20,905 nucleotides of DNA. Source: an uncultured Mycoplasmatota bacterium (GTDB lineage: Bacteria > Bacillota_I > Bacilli_A > RF39 > UBA660). Shown here in pieces: positions 8,488 through 15,890 of this stretch. Under the pieces are notes generated by a model. The model saw only the letters and a program-made list of their open reading frames with translations. It did not search any database and was not told the DNA's origin. The translations under genes were made by a program, and so were the position numbers. The stretch covers positions 1 to 20,905 of the forward strand of contig URZL01000015.1 in NCBI GenBank assembly GCA_900552335.1. The letters run 5' to 3'. How positions within the stretch are numbered: the first letter of the stretch is position 1; each line of letters starts with the position of its first letter.

Positions 8488-9369
8488 TTATCTAGCATAC
8501 AGTATAGTTCTGTCTGAATAAGTAGAAGCTTTATTAACTTTAAGAAATCCTTTGGTATTACTTATCTTTTTTAATTGAGATACTGAAACATTCCCATGTT
8601 CTACTACAATACCTTCTGATTCAAGACTATACAATTCGGTAGGAGAAACTACGGATGCAAGAACAAATGCATTTCCACGAAGAGCAACTAATAGTATTTC
8701 AGAATAATCAGATGCATTAAAATCTATATTTATTCCATCAGTACTAGTTGTTTCGGCTATCTTTTTCCATTGTATTTTAACATTATTTAAATTATTTTGT
8801 AATTCTTCTATATTACTTTTTATATTTGTGATTTCAGTTGTATTGTTTGTTATTTTGGTATCTAAATTATCTACTAAATTATTTACTTCATCTTTGGAAT
8901 ATACATTGCTAACATTCCCTGTTCCATTATCTAACATTGCTACATATTTATTTGTTAAAGCATCAAAGCCTATAATACAATTTCCAGTTTTTTTATCTCC
9001 TACGATAATTCCACTATTATAATTTTTATACACATAATATTTATCATTGGAGATACATATACTTGTATTTCCTTCTTTATCTAAATAAAGTTTTCCTTCT
9101 CCATCTATATTCCCTTTATATTCTAGTTTTTCTCCTTTTAGGGTGCTTCCTTTGTGTTCTTCATCAAACAAGAATTCATAGACTCCTTTTTCATGACTCA
9201 TTGTAAAATAATTAGTCGAATCTAATATTCCTTGTACACTAGATACTAATGCTTTCTTTTTACTCTCTTCTATTACATTCATTAACATTGGCACTGTGAT
9301 TAAGGTAATCACTGATAATATTACTATTACAGCTAATAACTCAAGTAATGTAAAACCTTTTTCTTTCAT
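8488..9369 (-). CDS. Type IV pilin-like protein with coiled coil and distinct C-terminal domain
   Basis: This 293-residue protein starts MKEKGFTLLELLAVIVIL, a clear class III prepilin signal with Gly5 cleavage, Phe+1 and Glu+5, followed by the hydrophobic assembly helix to about residue 30. A small globular region (about 50-150) contains two cysteines in SICIS and GNCI. Residues about 165-200 (NLVDNLDTKITNN, NIEELQNNLNN) look like a coiled coil. The last 90 residues (TDGINIDF, EILLVALRGNAF, NKASTYSDRTILYAR) resemble beta-rich binding tips of phage tail proteins, though this is only an impression. The ATG at 9369 is preceded by GAGGAG at 6-nt spacing. The gene has its own promoter and terminator. 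It is probably exported and assembled or displayed like a minor pilin; no pilus assembly genes are in the window. Confidence 0.85.
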   Translation of the reverse strand: MKEKGFTLLELLAVIVILSVITLITVPMLMNVIEESKKKALVSSVQGILDSTNYFTMSHEKGVYEFLFDEEHKGSTLKGEKLEYKGNIDGEGKLYLDKEGNTSICISNDKYYVYKNYNSGIIVGDKKTGNCIIGFDALTNKYVAMLDNGTGNVSNVYSKDEVNNLVDNLDTKITNNTTEITNIKSNIEELQNNLNNVKIQWKKIAETTSTDGINIDFNASDYSEILLVALRGNAFVLASVVSPTELYSLESEGIVVEHGNVSVSQLKKISNTKGFLKVNKASTYSDRTILYAR

Positions 9370-9418
9370 ATTATACTCCTCGCTTCTTTTAGTATTTGTA
9401 TTATTCTATTCTTCATAC

Positions 9419-9447
9419 ATTTTATCATAACAATTTTATTTTGTAAA
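9419..9447 (-). promoter_or_regulatory. Sigma-A promoter of the pilin-like gene
   Basis: Minus strand TTTACA (9447-9442), 17-bp spacer, TAAAAT (9424-9419) with an extended -10 TG two bases before it. The start would be about 40 nt before the ATG. Confidence 0.7.
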
Positions 9448-9474
9448 CTATTGTGTTACATTTAGAATTTTAAA

Positions 9475-9499
9475 AAGAGGTATTTAAAATACCCCCCCC
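9475..9499 (-). terminator. Intrinsic terminator after DUF2207 gene, with G8 run in the stem
   Basis: In the transcript GGTATTT pairs with AAATACC, extended by G-C and G-U pairs from a run of eight G, then CTCTTTTT follows. It lies about 110 nt after the stop codon at 9610, an unusually long 3' distance for this window. Confidence 0.6.
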
Positions 9500-9609
9500 G
9501 TTTACATATTGCAAACACTAAAAATTTGCTATCTACAAACTATATTACTATTTTTATGACATATTCAATATATCAAATTTTTATAACTTTCAATCTATTT
9601 GAACTATTT

Positions 9610-11409
9610 TTATAATTCTTCTGTCTTTGTTCTATGATATTCAACATGAACAGAGCTTTGACCTGTTAACTGTTTTTTAAACATAGCTTGTGTTACAGTA
9701 AATATCATATTTTTAACAAATTTTTGAAAATTATCCAATGAAAATTCTTCTTTTGTGATATACCAATTTGGATATGTTTTTACAATATTAGATGCTTTTC
9801 TAACCCAAATATCAGTACCATCTAACACATAAACATAAGGATACATATCATAAAAGTAATTTGAATTTATTTCTTGTTTTTCCGATAAAGTGGAGCTACT
9901 CATAGATTCCAAAGATTTTTTAAATCCACTTATTCTTCCATATACTTCATTACCATAGATAGTTCTATAAGGTAAGATTTTATATATATAAGATGAAATG
10001 AAGATTAAAAGCATACCTAATAAATATAGAATTAAAGTTCTAATATCATTAATTAATGGCATAATTCCTATATATAATGAAAATGCAATAGGTAAAACTC
10101 CAAACAATATCTTTATTAAAATTTTAGTATCAATCAAGAATAAAACATATATACCAAAAACTAATACTCCTACTATGATAGGAATTAAAAAATAATTGCT
10201 CATGTATAGATAAATAGAATTAAAATTCATTGCAATGGCTGAAATGACAATAGCAATAAATAGCCATTTTTTATCTTTTTTAATTGTTTTAAAAAATACT
10301 TTTTCATGATTATCAGAATTATCAATCGAATTTTTTGTTTCCATTAAAGTATCGTATAAATTATATTCAATATCTTTTAAAGTAATAGTATCTTTATCTT
10401 GAAATAATTTGTCAAACAATAATTTTTCTGAAGCATTGTCACCATCATAATCTTTTTGCTTTTCTATTACAAAAGAGTTAATACTGTCTAATTTATACCC
10501 ATCATCTGATTCAATAAAGTGAATATAATCTTTATTTGCTAATGAAACTAAAACAGTCAACAAATCATGTTCCTTTAAATAGCCTTTATATAAATAAGCA
10601 ATTTCAGCACTATTAAAGCCATAAGGAACCGTTTCTTCCAACACCACTGGTATTTTGTTTCCTTTTCCATATTTTAAAAATTTTAATATTGAAAAAACTA
10701 AAGTACCTGCTGGAATAATTAACAAGGCCCAAATCCAATAATTATAATAATCCGACGCTCCTACAAAATAATTATCTGGAAATTCTAAATATAATCCAAA
10801 TGTTTCATTGCTCTTTAAATTAGCATTCAAAAATCCAGTTATAACATTTTCATTCACTTGATATTCTACATCATTGTTACCCCAGCTATTTTTATATCGA
10901 AAAAAAATCTTAGAAGCATCTACTTCTTTTGGTAATTGAATTTTAAATTGAATACTAGATATATTTGCATCGATCGTTCCATTAATTAAATTTAGAAAAA
11001 TTTCATCTAAACCAATCCCAGTATCTTTTCCATAATCATATGTATAAGAAATTGTATACTTATCAACAGTATCTCTATGGTGTTCGGCATTAGAAATAAT
11101 TTTACCACTGTCCACAGTATAATCCACTGATTTATCATTTAATAAAACTTTAACATTTGAAATATTTAAATTAGTTACTCTTTTTGTACCATTTGGACGA
11201 ATTGTTGTTAATTTATCATCTAGTTTTCTTGTAAACGATGACATATTATCTACAAAATAAACATTATACTCTTCTTGGATATCTGCTGTTCTATTTTCAT
11301 GCAACGAAACATCTACAGAATATGTAATTACTTCATAAGAGGCTGCTTTTACATGAAAAGGCACAAAAAGCATTACAAAAAGAAAAAATAATATTCCTTT
11401 CTTTTTCAC
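9610..11409 (-). CDS. DUF2207 membrane protein with signal peptide, no glycine tail
   Basis: From a GTG at 11409 the protein is about 599 residues. It starts MKKKGILFFLFVMLFVPFHVKA, a typical signal peptide, and continues with the extracellular DUF2207 beta domain (YEVITYSVDVSLHENR, DIQEEYNVYF). A membrane helix follows at about 222-245 (YWIWALLIIPAGTLVFSIL), then a cytoplasmic winged-helix-like segment (FNSAEIAYLYKG, LLTVLVSLANKDYI). Four or five further membrane helices lie at about 385-485, before a polar tail. An in-frame GTG at 11418 is possible but is only 2 nt from AGGGAA; 11409 has correct spacing and a better signal peptide. Unlike the paralogue at 17586, it lacks the Gly/Ser-rich C-terminus. 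The family's biochemical role is unknown; many copies neighbour LemA. Confidence 0.85.
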   Translation of the reverse strand: MKKKGILFFLFVMLFVPFHVKAASYEVITYSVDVSLHENRTADIQEEYNVYFVDNMSSFTRKLDDKLTTIRPNGTKRVTNLNISNVKVLLNDKSVDYTVDSGKIISNAEHHRDTVDKYTISYTYDYGKDTGIGLDEIFLNLINGTIDANISSIQFKIQLPKEVDASKIFFRYKNSWGNNDVEYQVNENVITGFLNANLKSNETFGLYLEFPDNYFVGASDYYNYWIWALLIIPAGTLVFSILKFLKYGKGNKIPVVLEETVPYGFNSAEIAYLYKGYLKEHDLLTVLVSLANKDYIHFIESDDGYKLDSINSFVIEKQKDYDGDNASEKLLFDKLFQDKDTITLKDIEYNLYDTLMETKNSIDNSDNHEKVFFKTIKKDKKWLFIAIVISAIAMNFNSIYLYMSNYFLIPIIVGVLVFGIYVLFLIDTKILIKILFGVLPIAFSLYIGIMPLINDIRTLILYLLGMLLIFISSYIYKILPYRTIYGNEVYGRISGFKKSLESMSSSTLSEKQEINSNYFYDMYPYVYVLDGTDIWVRKASNIVKTYPNWYITKEEFSLDNFQKFVKNMIFTVTQAMFKKQLTGQSSVHVEYHRTKTEEL

Positions 11410-11437
11410 ACGAACCACTTCCCTATTTTATGGTTAC

Positions 11438-11466
11438 ATTATATCATAAACACAAATTCTTCACAA
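11438..11466 (-). promoter_or_regulatory. Sigma-A promoter of the DUF2207 gene
   Basis: Minus strand TTGTGA (11466-11461), 17-bp spacer, TATAAT (11443-11438) with an extended TG before the -10. It lies just after the terminator of the upstream gene. Confidence 0.75.
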
Positions 11467-11480
11467 TACAATCTAAAATA

Positions 11481-11502
11481 AAAGTGGATTTTTTAATCCA
11501 CT
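11481..11502 (-). terminator. Intrinsic terminator overlapping a stop codon
   Basis: AGTGGATT and AATCCACT form a perfect 8-bp stem with a 4-nt loop. On the minus strand it is followed by TTTATTTTAG. The first arm contains part of the stop codon of the 138-residue gene (11503-11501). Confidence 0.8.
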
Positions 11503-11917
11503 AATTACATTTATGATTCATTATCATTACTCTGGGTAATTTTTCCTTTTCTGAATCACTATTTTTTTTACTATTTTGATATTTTTCAACCAAGATGTTC
11601 ATTGCTTCTTGATAAATAATTGAATAACGTTCTGCTATTTGTGTAGCTACATCTTCATTCATCATAATTTCCCATTCTGGACCTTGTGCATTAAAATAAC
11701 CATATCCAGAAAAAAGTAAGGAATAAAAATATTCTTTTAATCCAACAATATCTTTATCTTTTCCCATTTGTAAATTGGCAAATAAAATTTTTGTATCAAA
11801 ATCATCATAAAATTCACCAATATTTTTAGAAATATGATTGCTATTAAAATGAGTATTATTTTGAAGTTTCATAGTAGCTATCAATAATATACAAAAATCA
11901 CGAATTGTAAATTTCAT
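11501..11917 (-). CDS. Protein of unknown function, 138 residues
   Basis: I do not recognise this protein. It begins MKFTIRDFCILLIATMKLQ and has no clear signal peptide: the hydrophobic stretch is short and interrupted by charges. The middle (FDTKILFANLQMGKDKDIVGLKEYFYSLLF) looks alpha-helical, followed by an aromatic patch (YGYFNAQGPEWEIMM) and an amphipathic helix (ATQIAERYSIIYQEAMNILVEKY); the end is lysine- and serine-rich. The ATG at 11917 has a strong GGAGGGT upstream. It lies 63 nt after the Flp-type pilin gene, on the same strand, with its own promoter inside the pilin terminator. A link to pilus function is possible from position only. Confidence 0.75.
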   Translation of the reverse strand: MKFTIRDFCILLIATMKLQNNTHFNSNHISKNIGEFYDDFDTKILFANLQMGKDKDIVGLKEYFYSLLFSGYGYFNAQGPEWEIMMNEDVATQIAERYSIIYQEAMNILVEKYQNSKKNSDSEKEKLPRVMIMNHKCN

Positions 11918-11941
11918 AGTTACCCTCCTTTGTAATTAGTT

Positions 11942-11970
11942 ATTATATCTTTTTTCAACAAAAAAATCAA
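11942..11970 (-). promoter_or_regulatory. Sigma-A promoter overlapping the Flp-pilin terminator
   Basis: Minus strand TTGATT (11970-11965), 17-bp spacer, TATAAT (11947-11942). The -35 hexamer lies inside the second stem arm and T-tract of the preceding terminator. Confidence 0.6.
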
Positions 11971-11983
11971 CTCTCGTTGACTA
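11960..11983 (-). terminator. Intrinsic terminator of the Flp-type pilin
   Basis: On the minus strand TCAAC-GAGA-GTTGA with a GNRA-type loop is followed by T7. The stem starts directly at the stop codon (11983-11981). Confidence 0.75.
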
Positions 11984-12178
11984 TTTATCTACACAAGTTC
12001 CCTCACCAGGTTTTGCGCCTTCCACATATACTTTATCAACAAGAGAACATGAAGATTTTGTCATGGCATCTTGTAAATAACCACCTAATAATTTAACAAC
12101 ACTAACTACGACAACACTGATAACAGCAATTATTAGTAAGTATTCTACCAAAGCTTGTCCTCTATTATTATGTTTCAT
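11981..12178 (-). CDS. Flp-type (class IVb) pilin-like small protein
   Basis: This 65-residue protein begins MKHNNRGQALVEYLLIIAVISVVVVSVVKLL. The RGQALVEY motif directly before a hydrophobic helix is the hallmark of Flp/class III signal pilins, in which cleavage falls before the helix and the Glu corresponds to Glu+5. The tail holds two cysteines (SSCSLV and GTCVDK) that could form a disulfide. Length matches Flp pilins, which are usually 50-80 residues. The ATG is preceded by TAGGAGGTAAGGT. No tad assembly genes (ATPase, TadC, prepilin peptidase) are in the window, so the assembly machine must lie elsewhere or be absent. The gene is transcribed singly from a strong promoter shared back to back with the DUF192 gene. 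Confidence 0.85.
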   Translation of the reverse strand: MKHNNRGQALVEYLLIIAVISVVVVSVVKLLGGYLQDAMTKSSCSLVDKVYVEGAKPGEGTCVDK

Positions 12179-12209
12179 ACCTTACCTCCTATAGATTTTA
12201 CCTATATAC

Positions 12210-12238
12210 ATCTTATACTTTTTTACTATGTTTGTCAA
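12210..12238 (-). promoter_or_regulatory. Sigma-A promoter of the Flp-type pilin
   Basis: Minus strand TTGACA (12238-12233, perfect), 17-bp spacer, TAAGAT (12215-12210). Its -35 shares five base pairs with that of the divergent promoter at 12232-12260. Confidence 0.8.
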
Positions 12239-12260
12239 ATGTTTTTTATTGCGTTATAAT
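12232..12260 (+). promoter_or_regulatory. Sigma-A promoter of the DUF192 gene
   Basis: Plus strand TTGTCA (12232-12237), 17-bp spacer, TATAAT (12255-12260). The expected start at about 12267 leaves a leader of only about 9 nt. This excludes the in-frame ATG at 12228 as the translation start. Confidence 0.8.
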
Positions 12261-12275
12261 AGTTTTGGTGGTTCT

Positions 12276-12581
12276 ATGTTCTTAATAAAAAATGAGAAAA
12301 AAATAGAAGTGAAATATTATCATAAATTCTTTCAAAAAGCAATTGGTTTTATGTTTCAAAAGAAAAAAGATTATGCGATTTATTTCAAAAATTGCAATAG
12401 TATTCATACCTTTTTTTGCTTTTTTCCGTTAGATATTTATTTTTTGGACAAAAATGACAACATATTATATGCTTATCATGAAGTGGGAAAAAATAGAATT
12501 TTTTTCCCTCAAAAAAATGTTAAAAATGTGTTAGAAGTCCCTAGTAATATCATTTCGGATTTTACAATAAAAAGAGATTAA
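12276..12581 (+). CDS. DUF192 family protein
   Basis: From the ATG at 12276 the protein is 101 residues. The DUF192 pattern is visible: KAIGFMFQKK near residue 22 (usual form GLMFR), an aromatic stretch with CNSIHTFFCFF where most members have a WM-NT motif, then PLDIYFLDKNDNIL, and KNVLEVP near the end. The family is a small beta-barrel of unknown biochemical role. There is no signal peptide, although many members are exported. An in-frame ATG at 12228 was rejected because the promoter places transcription start downstream of it and GGTGG lies 4 nt before 12276. The gene is divergent from the Flp pilin and convergent with the yugP-like gene; the two stop codons overlap. Confidence 0.8.
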   Translation: MFLIKNEKKIEVKYYHKFFQKAIGFMFQKKKDYAIYFKNCNSIHTFFCFFPLDIYFLDKNDNILYAYHEVGKNRIFFPQKNVKNVLEVPSNIISDFTIKRD

Positions 12582-12593
12582 TCATCTCTTTTT
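12569..12593. terminator. Bidirectional terminator with both stop codons in it
   Basis: AAAAAGAGAT and ATCTCTTTTT form a 10-bp stem with a 5-nt loop. A-rich and T-rich arms make it a terminator on both strands. The stop codons of the DUF192 gene (12579-12581) and the yugP-like gene (12580-12578) overlap and lie at the loop. Confidence 0.8.
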
Positions 12594-13276
12594 CTGTCTA
12601 GTAACATTAAGATTAAACGAATCAAATTAAGAAGACTAGAAAGAACTCCTGCTACATAAGTAAAGGCAGCTGCTTTTAACATGTTGGTTACTCCTTCTTT
12701 TTCTTCTTCACTAACTAATTGATTAATTTCTAATTCTTCCAAAGCTCTTCTAGAAGCATCAAACTCAACTGGTAATGTTACAAGTTGAAAAACTAGTGTA
12801 GCTAAAACCGTTATAATGCCCAAAATTAAATAACCCGTTACACCAGCTAGTAATGAAATTGCTATTACAAAGTATCCAGTGTAGTTCACAAAATTTACAA
12901 TTGGAACTAATGCAGAACGGATTTTCATAAATTTATAACCATCTTTATCTTGAATAGCATGTCCACATTCATGAGCAGCTACTGCCATAGCAGCAATGGT
13001 TGTCTCTTCATATATGTTGGTAGATAGGCGGATCACTTCACTTGAAGGATCATAGTGATCCGTTAAATTACCACTTGTTTCTACCACTTGAATATGCTTT
13101 AAACCATTTTTATCTAGTATTTTTCTTGCAACATCTTTTCCTGTCATAGAATATTTATTGCCTATTTTCTTATATTTACTATAAGCACTATCAATCCAAG
13201 TTTGGGCAAATAATGTAATAGCAAGACCAATAAAGGTTAATGTTATTGTAATTACATTTTCATATCCATACATCAT
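12578..13276 (-). CDS. yugP: YugP-type membrane zinc metallopeptidase (COG2738)
   Basis: This 232-residue integral membrane protein has the zinc-binding motif HECGH at residues 102-106 (AAHECGHAIQD). An N-terminal membrane helix lies at about 8-25 and further hydrophobic helices at about 123-168 and near the C-terminus. The segments SAYSKYKKIGNKYSMTG and VIRLSTNIYEE, and the region VTLPVEFDASRRAL, are family hallmarks. The physiological substrate is unknown. The ATG at 13276 overlaps the cysS stop codon by 4 nt (ATGA), so translation is probably coupled; no strong Shine-Dalgarno is seen. It is the last gene of the operon. Confidence 0.92.
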   Translation of the reverse strand: MMYGYENVITITLTFIGLAITLFAQTWIDSAYSKYKKIGNKYSMTGKDVARKILDKNGLKHIQVVETSGNLTDHYDPSSEVIRLSTNIYEETTIAAMAVAAHECGHAIQDKDGYKFMKIRSALVPIVNFVNYTGYFVIAISLLAGVTGYLILGIITVLATLVFQLVTLPVEFDASRRALEELEINQLVSEEEKEGVTNMLKAAAFTYVAGVLSSLLNLIRLILMLLDRKRDD

Positions 13277-14667
13277 ACTGCTATCTCATAAGTGGTTCCT
13301 TCTCTTGTATCTTTGATTAGAATACCTTTTTGTTCTAATTCTTTTCTAATTTGATCTGCTAATTCATAATTTTTTTCTAATTTTGCCTGTTTTCTTTGCT
13401 CTATTTTTTCTTCTATATATTGTTTTAAATCTTCATTTATATTGTTTTTTTGAATTAAATTTAAAGATAAAACTTGATCAAAATCTTTTACTAACGCTAA
13501 TTTTGTAGCATCTGACATTTTATTATCTTTTAAAACATCATACAAAACAGTAATAGCAAGTGCTGTATTTAAATCATCTTCCAAGGCTTTTTTGAACTTA
13601 CTCTGATATTCTTTGAAAAGAGCCTCATTAATAGTACCTTCTTCTTTCATATTTTTAATTTTGTTTATTAATTTTTGATAAGCATTTTTACTATTATCTA
13701 AAGCATCATAACTAAATACTAGTACTTTACGATAATGAGAATTTAAGCACATAAAACGATAAATAATAGGTTGATATCCTTTTTCTTCCAATAAAGAAAC
13801 CGTTAAAAACTCTCCCTTTGATTTACTCATCTTTCCACTTTGGTCATTTAAATGTTCTCCATGTACCCAATAGTTACACCATTTATGTCCTAAATAAGCT
13901 TCACTTTGCGCAATTTCATTGGTATGATGTGGAAAAATATTATCTACACCTCCACAATGGATATCTAAATGTTCTCCTAAATATTTCATTGAAATTCCAG
14001 AACATTCAATATGCCAACCTGGATAACCATATCCCCATGGGCTTTCCCATTTTAATTCTTGATCATCAAATTTTGATTTCGTAAACCATAAAACAAAATC
14101 AGCTTGATTTCTTTTATTTTGATCTTCGTCTACTCCTTCTCTGACACCTACTACCATGTCATCTATCTTATGGTTGGTTAAAGCATAATAATCATTTAAT
14201 TTTGATGTATCAAAATAGATATTACCGCCACTCATATAGGCATATCCCTTTTTTAATAAATCTTCTATTATTTTATAATACATTTCAATATTATCGGTGG
14301 CTTTGGAAACAATTGTCGGCCATGTTATATTTAATTTAGTGCAATCTTTTTTAAAGGATTCTGTATAATATTCTGCTATTTCTAAAACACTTTTATGTTC
14401 CCTTTTAGCGCCCTTTAACATTTTATCTTCACCACTATCTGAATCGCTGCTTAAATGACCTACATCTGTTATATTCATACATCTTTTAACGGAATATCCA
14501 ATATAATTTAATGTTTTTTCAAATATGTCTTCAAATATGTAAGTCCTTAAATTACCAATATGCGCAAAGTGATATACTGTTGGGCCACAAGTATACATTG
14601 TTACCTCATTTTTAGAATAAGGAACAAATTCTTCTACTTTTTTTGTTAATGTATTATAAATTTTCAT
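13273..14667 (-). CDS. cysS: Cysteinyl-tRNA synthetase
   Basis: This class I synthetase charges tRNA-Cys. At 464 residues it has the usual length. Visible features are the HIGH-type signature HIGN (36-39), the KMSKS loop (279-283), and the four zinc ligands expected from the E. coli enzyme: Cys27 (TCGPTVY), Cys222 (HIECSG), His247 and Glu251 (FPHHTNEIAQSE). The C-terminal anticodon-binding helical region includes the usual YELADQIRKELEQKGI. The ATG has GAGGGTGAT upstream. It follows the cysteine-synthase-like gene by 24 nt with no terminator between, so cysteine formation and cysteine charging are probably co-transcribed. A TATGATATAAT element at 14686-14695 resembles an extended -10, but its -35 is poor and the leader would be too short. 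No T-box leader is seen. Confidence 0.97.
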   Translation of the reverse strand: MKIYNTLTKKVEEFVPYSKNEVTMYTCGPTVYHFAHIGNLRTYIFEDIFEKTLNYIGYSVKRCMNITDVGHLSSDSDSGEDKMLKGAKREHKSVLEIAEYYTESFKKDCTKLNITWPTIVSKATDNIEMYYKIIEDLLKKGYAYMSGGNIYFDTSKLNDYYALTNHKIDDMVVGVREGVDEDQNKRNQADFVLWFTKSKFDDQELKWESPWGYGYPGWHIECSGISMKYLGEHLDIHCGGVDNIFPHHTNEIAQSEAYLGHKWCNYWVHGEHLNDQSGKMSKSKGEFLTVSLLEEKGYQPIIYRFMCLNSHYRKVLVFSYDALDNSKNAYQKLINKIKNMKEEGTINEALFKEYQSKFKKALEDDLNTALAITVLYDVLKDNKMSDATKLALVKDFDQVLSLNLIQKNNINEDLKQYIEEKIEQRKQAKLEKNYELADQIRKELEQKGILIKDTREGTTYEIAV

Positions 14668-14691
14668 AAAATCACCCTCTTTTTTATTATA

Positions 14692-15636
14692 TCATAGAAT
14701 TTCGTAATTCAATAATGTGATTTGGTCTGATTTTAAATTATGTTCTTCTATTTTTTTAGATAGATCTGTTGTAAGGTATTTTTTTAAGTCATCTGGAAAA
14801 ACAGTTACGATATTTCCACTTATTTTTTCATGCATTAAAATAGCGCCAAATAAATTTGCTCCACTAGATATTCCTACTCCAATGCCTAGTTCTTTTGCTA
14901 CTTTTTGAGACATATTAATTGCCTCCAAGTCTGGTATTAAAAGGATGTCATCAATCATGTTTAAATCCACGATTTCAGGAATAAATTCATCCCCTATTCC
15001 TTCTATTTTGTGCTCCCCTTTTGTTCCCATTTTGATTAAAGACATATTTTCTGGTTCCAGCGCATAGATTATAGCATCATTTTCTTCTTGTACTCTTTTT
15101 CCAATTCCTATTAACGTTCCACCTGTTCCAATTCCAGATATGAAACCATCTACTTTTATTTTACCTGTTATTTCTCTTCCAGTTGTTTCGTAATGAGCTA
15201 ATACATTGTCTTTATTTGAAAATTGATTTGTTAAAAAGCCATCGATAGAATTAGCTAATGCTTTTGCTCTTTTAATGCATTCTGTAAAGCCGCCTTCTTC
15301 TCTTGACACTAATATTACATTGGCACCATACATTTTCATAATTTCAATTCGCTCTTTACTTACCCAATCTGGCATAAAAATATATACCGGATGTTTTAAA
15401 TAAGAACCAATGGCAGAAAGGGAAATTCCTGTATTTCCACTAGTAGCTTCTATGATTGGCATATTTTCTTTTAGTTCTTTTCGTTCTCTTGCTTTCATAA
15501 GCATATAATATGCTACTCTATCTTTAATACTCCCTGTTAAATTATAATATTCTAGCTTTACATAAACAGATTTTATTTGATTTTGATATTTATAGTTTAT
15601 TTTTATAAGTGGTGTATTTCCTATTAACTGACTCAT
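14692..15636 (-). CDS. Cysteine synthase family PLP enzyme
   Basis: This fold-type II PLP enzyme of the cysteine synthase/cystathionine beta-synthase family, 314 residues, probably makes cysteine from an activated serine and sulfide. It starts MSQLIGNTPLIKI. The PLP lysine is Lys38 in LTGSIKDR, the substrate loop is SGNTG (66-70), the phosphate-binding loop is GIGTGGT (168-174), and the SSGAN motif is present. The ATG at 15636 has AAGGGGG upstream; an in-frame ATG at 15666 is not supported by a binding site. Sequence alone does not decide between CysK, CysM and a related beta-replacing enzyme; NLTGS instead of NPGGS is slightly divergent. It is the first gene of the operon with cysS. I found no convincing promoter. 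Confidence 0.9.
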   Translation of the reverse strand: MSQLIGNTPLIKINYKYQNQIKSVYVKLEYYNLTGSIKDRVAYYMLMKARERKELKENMPIIEATSGNTGISLSAIGSYLKHPVYIFMPDWVSKERIEIMKMYGANVILVSREEGGFTECIKRAKALANSIDGFLTNQFSNKDNVLAHYETTGREITGKIKVDGFISGIGTGGTLIGIGKRVQEENDAIIYALEPENMSLIKMGTKGEHKIEGIGDEFIPEIVDLNMIDDILLIPDLEAINMSQKVAKELGIGVGISSGANLFGAILMHEKISGNIVTVFPDDLKKYLTTDLSKKIEEHNLKSDQITLLNYEIL

Positions 15637-15729
15637 AAGTATAACCCCCTTTAATATTTTATACAAGAAAAATAGAATTGCTCATAACAATTTTATTGTC
15701 AATTTAATGTATAATTTTAAATATTTTTA

Positions 15730-15758
15730 TTGCTATTTTAATTTTTATATGATACTAT
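15730..15758 (+). promoter_or_regulatory. Promoter of the tRNA gene
   Basis: TTGCTA (15730-15735), 17-bp spacer, TACTAT (15753-15758) with an extended TG before the -10. The start would be about 10 nt before the mature tRNA. Confidence 0.7.
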
Positions 15759-15775
15759 ATAGGAGCAATATGAAT

Positions 15776-15852
15776 GGACCTTTAGCTCAGTTGGTTAGAG
15801 CATCCGGCTCATAACCGGGCGGTCGTAGGTTCGAGTCCTACAAGGTCCACCA
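15776..15852 (+). tRNA. tRNA with anticodon CAT (tRNA-Ile2 or elongator tRNA-Met)
   Basis: A full cloverleaf is visible: acceptor GGACCTT/AAGGTCC, D arm with GCTC/GAGC, anticodon stem TCCGG/CCGGG around CTCATAA with anticodon CAT at 15810-15812, T arm GTAGG-TTCGAGT-CCTAC, discriminator A and encoded CCA. The acceptor and T arm match what I recall of Bacillus tRNA-Ile2, whose C34 is converted to lysidine, more than elongator Met. Automatic tools will call it Met. Confidence 0.95.
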
Positions 15853-15857
15853 TTTAA

Positions 15858-15890
15858 AAAAAATACCGTTGAATTTCAACGGTTTTTATT
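15858..15890. terminator. Bidirectional terminator between tRNA and the 545-residue gene
   Basis: ACCGTTGAA and TTCAACGGT form a perfect 9-bp inverted repeat around one T, flanked by A-runs on the left and T-runs on the right. It ends both the tRNA transcript (plus) and the minus-strand gene, whose stop codon (15878-15876) lies inside the stem. Confidence 0.88.

Noticed and set aside
12228..12275. Earlier ATG for the DUF192 gene
   Set aside because: It lies within the promoter, upstream of the predicted transcript start.
14668..15775. T-box riboswitch for the cysteine genes
   Set aside because: I found no T-box consensus nor a leader long enough before either cysS or the cysteine-synthase-like gene.
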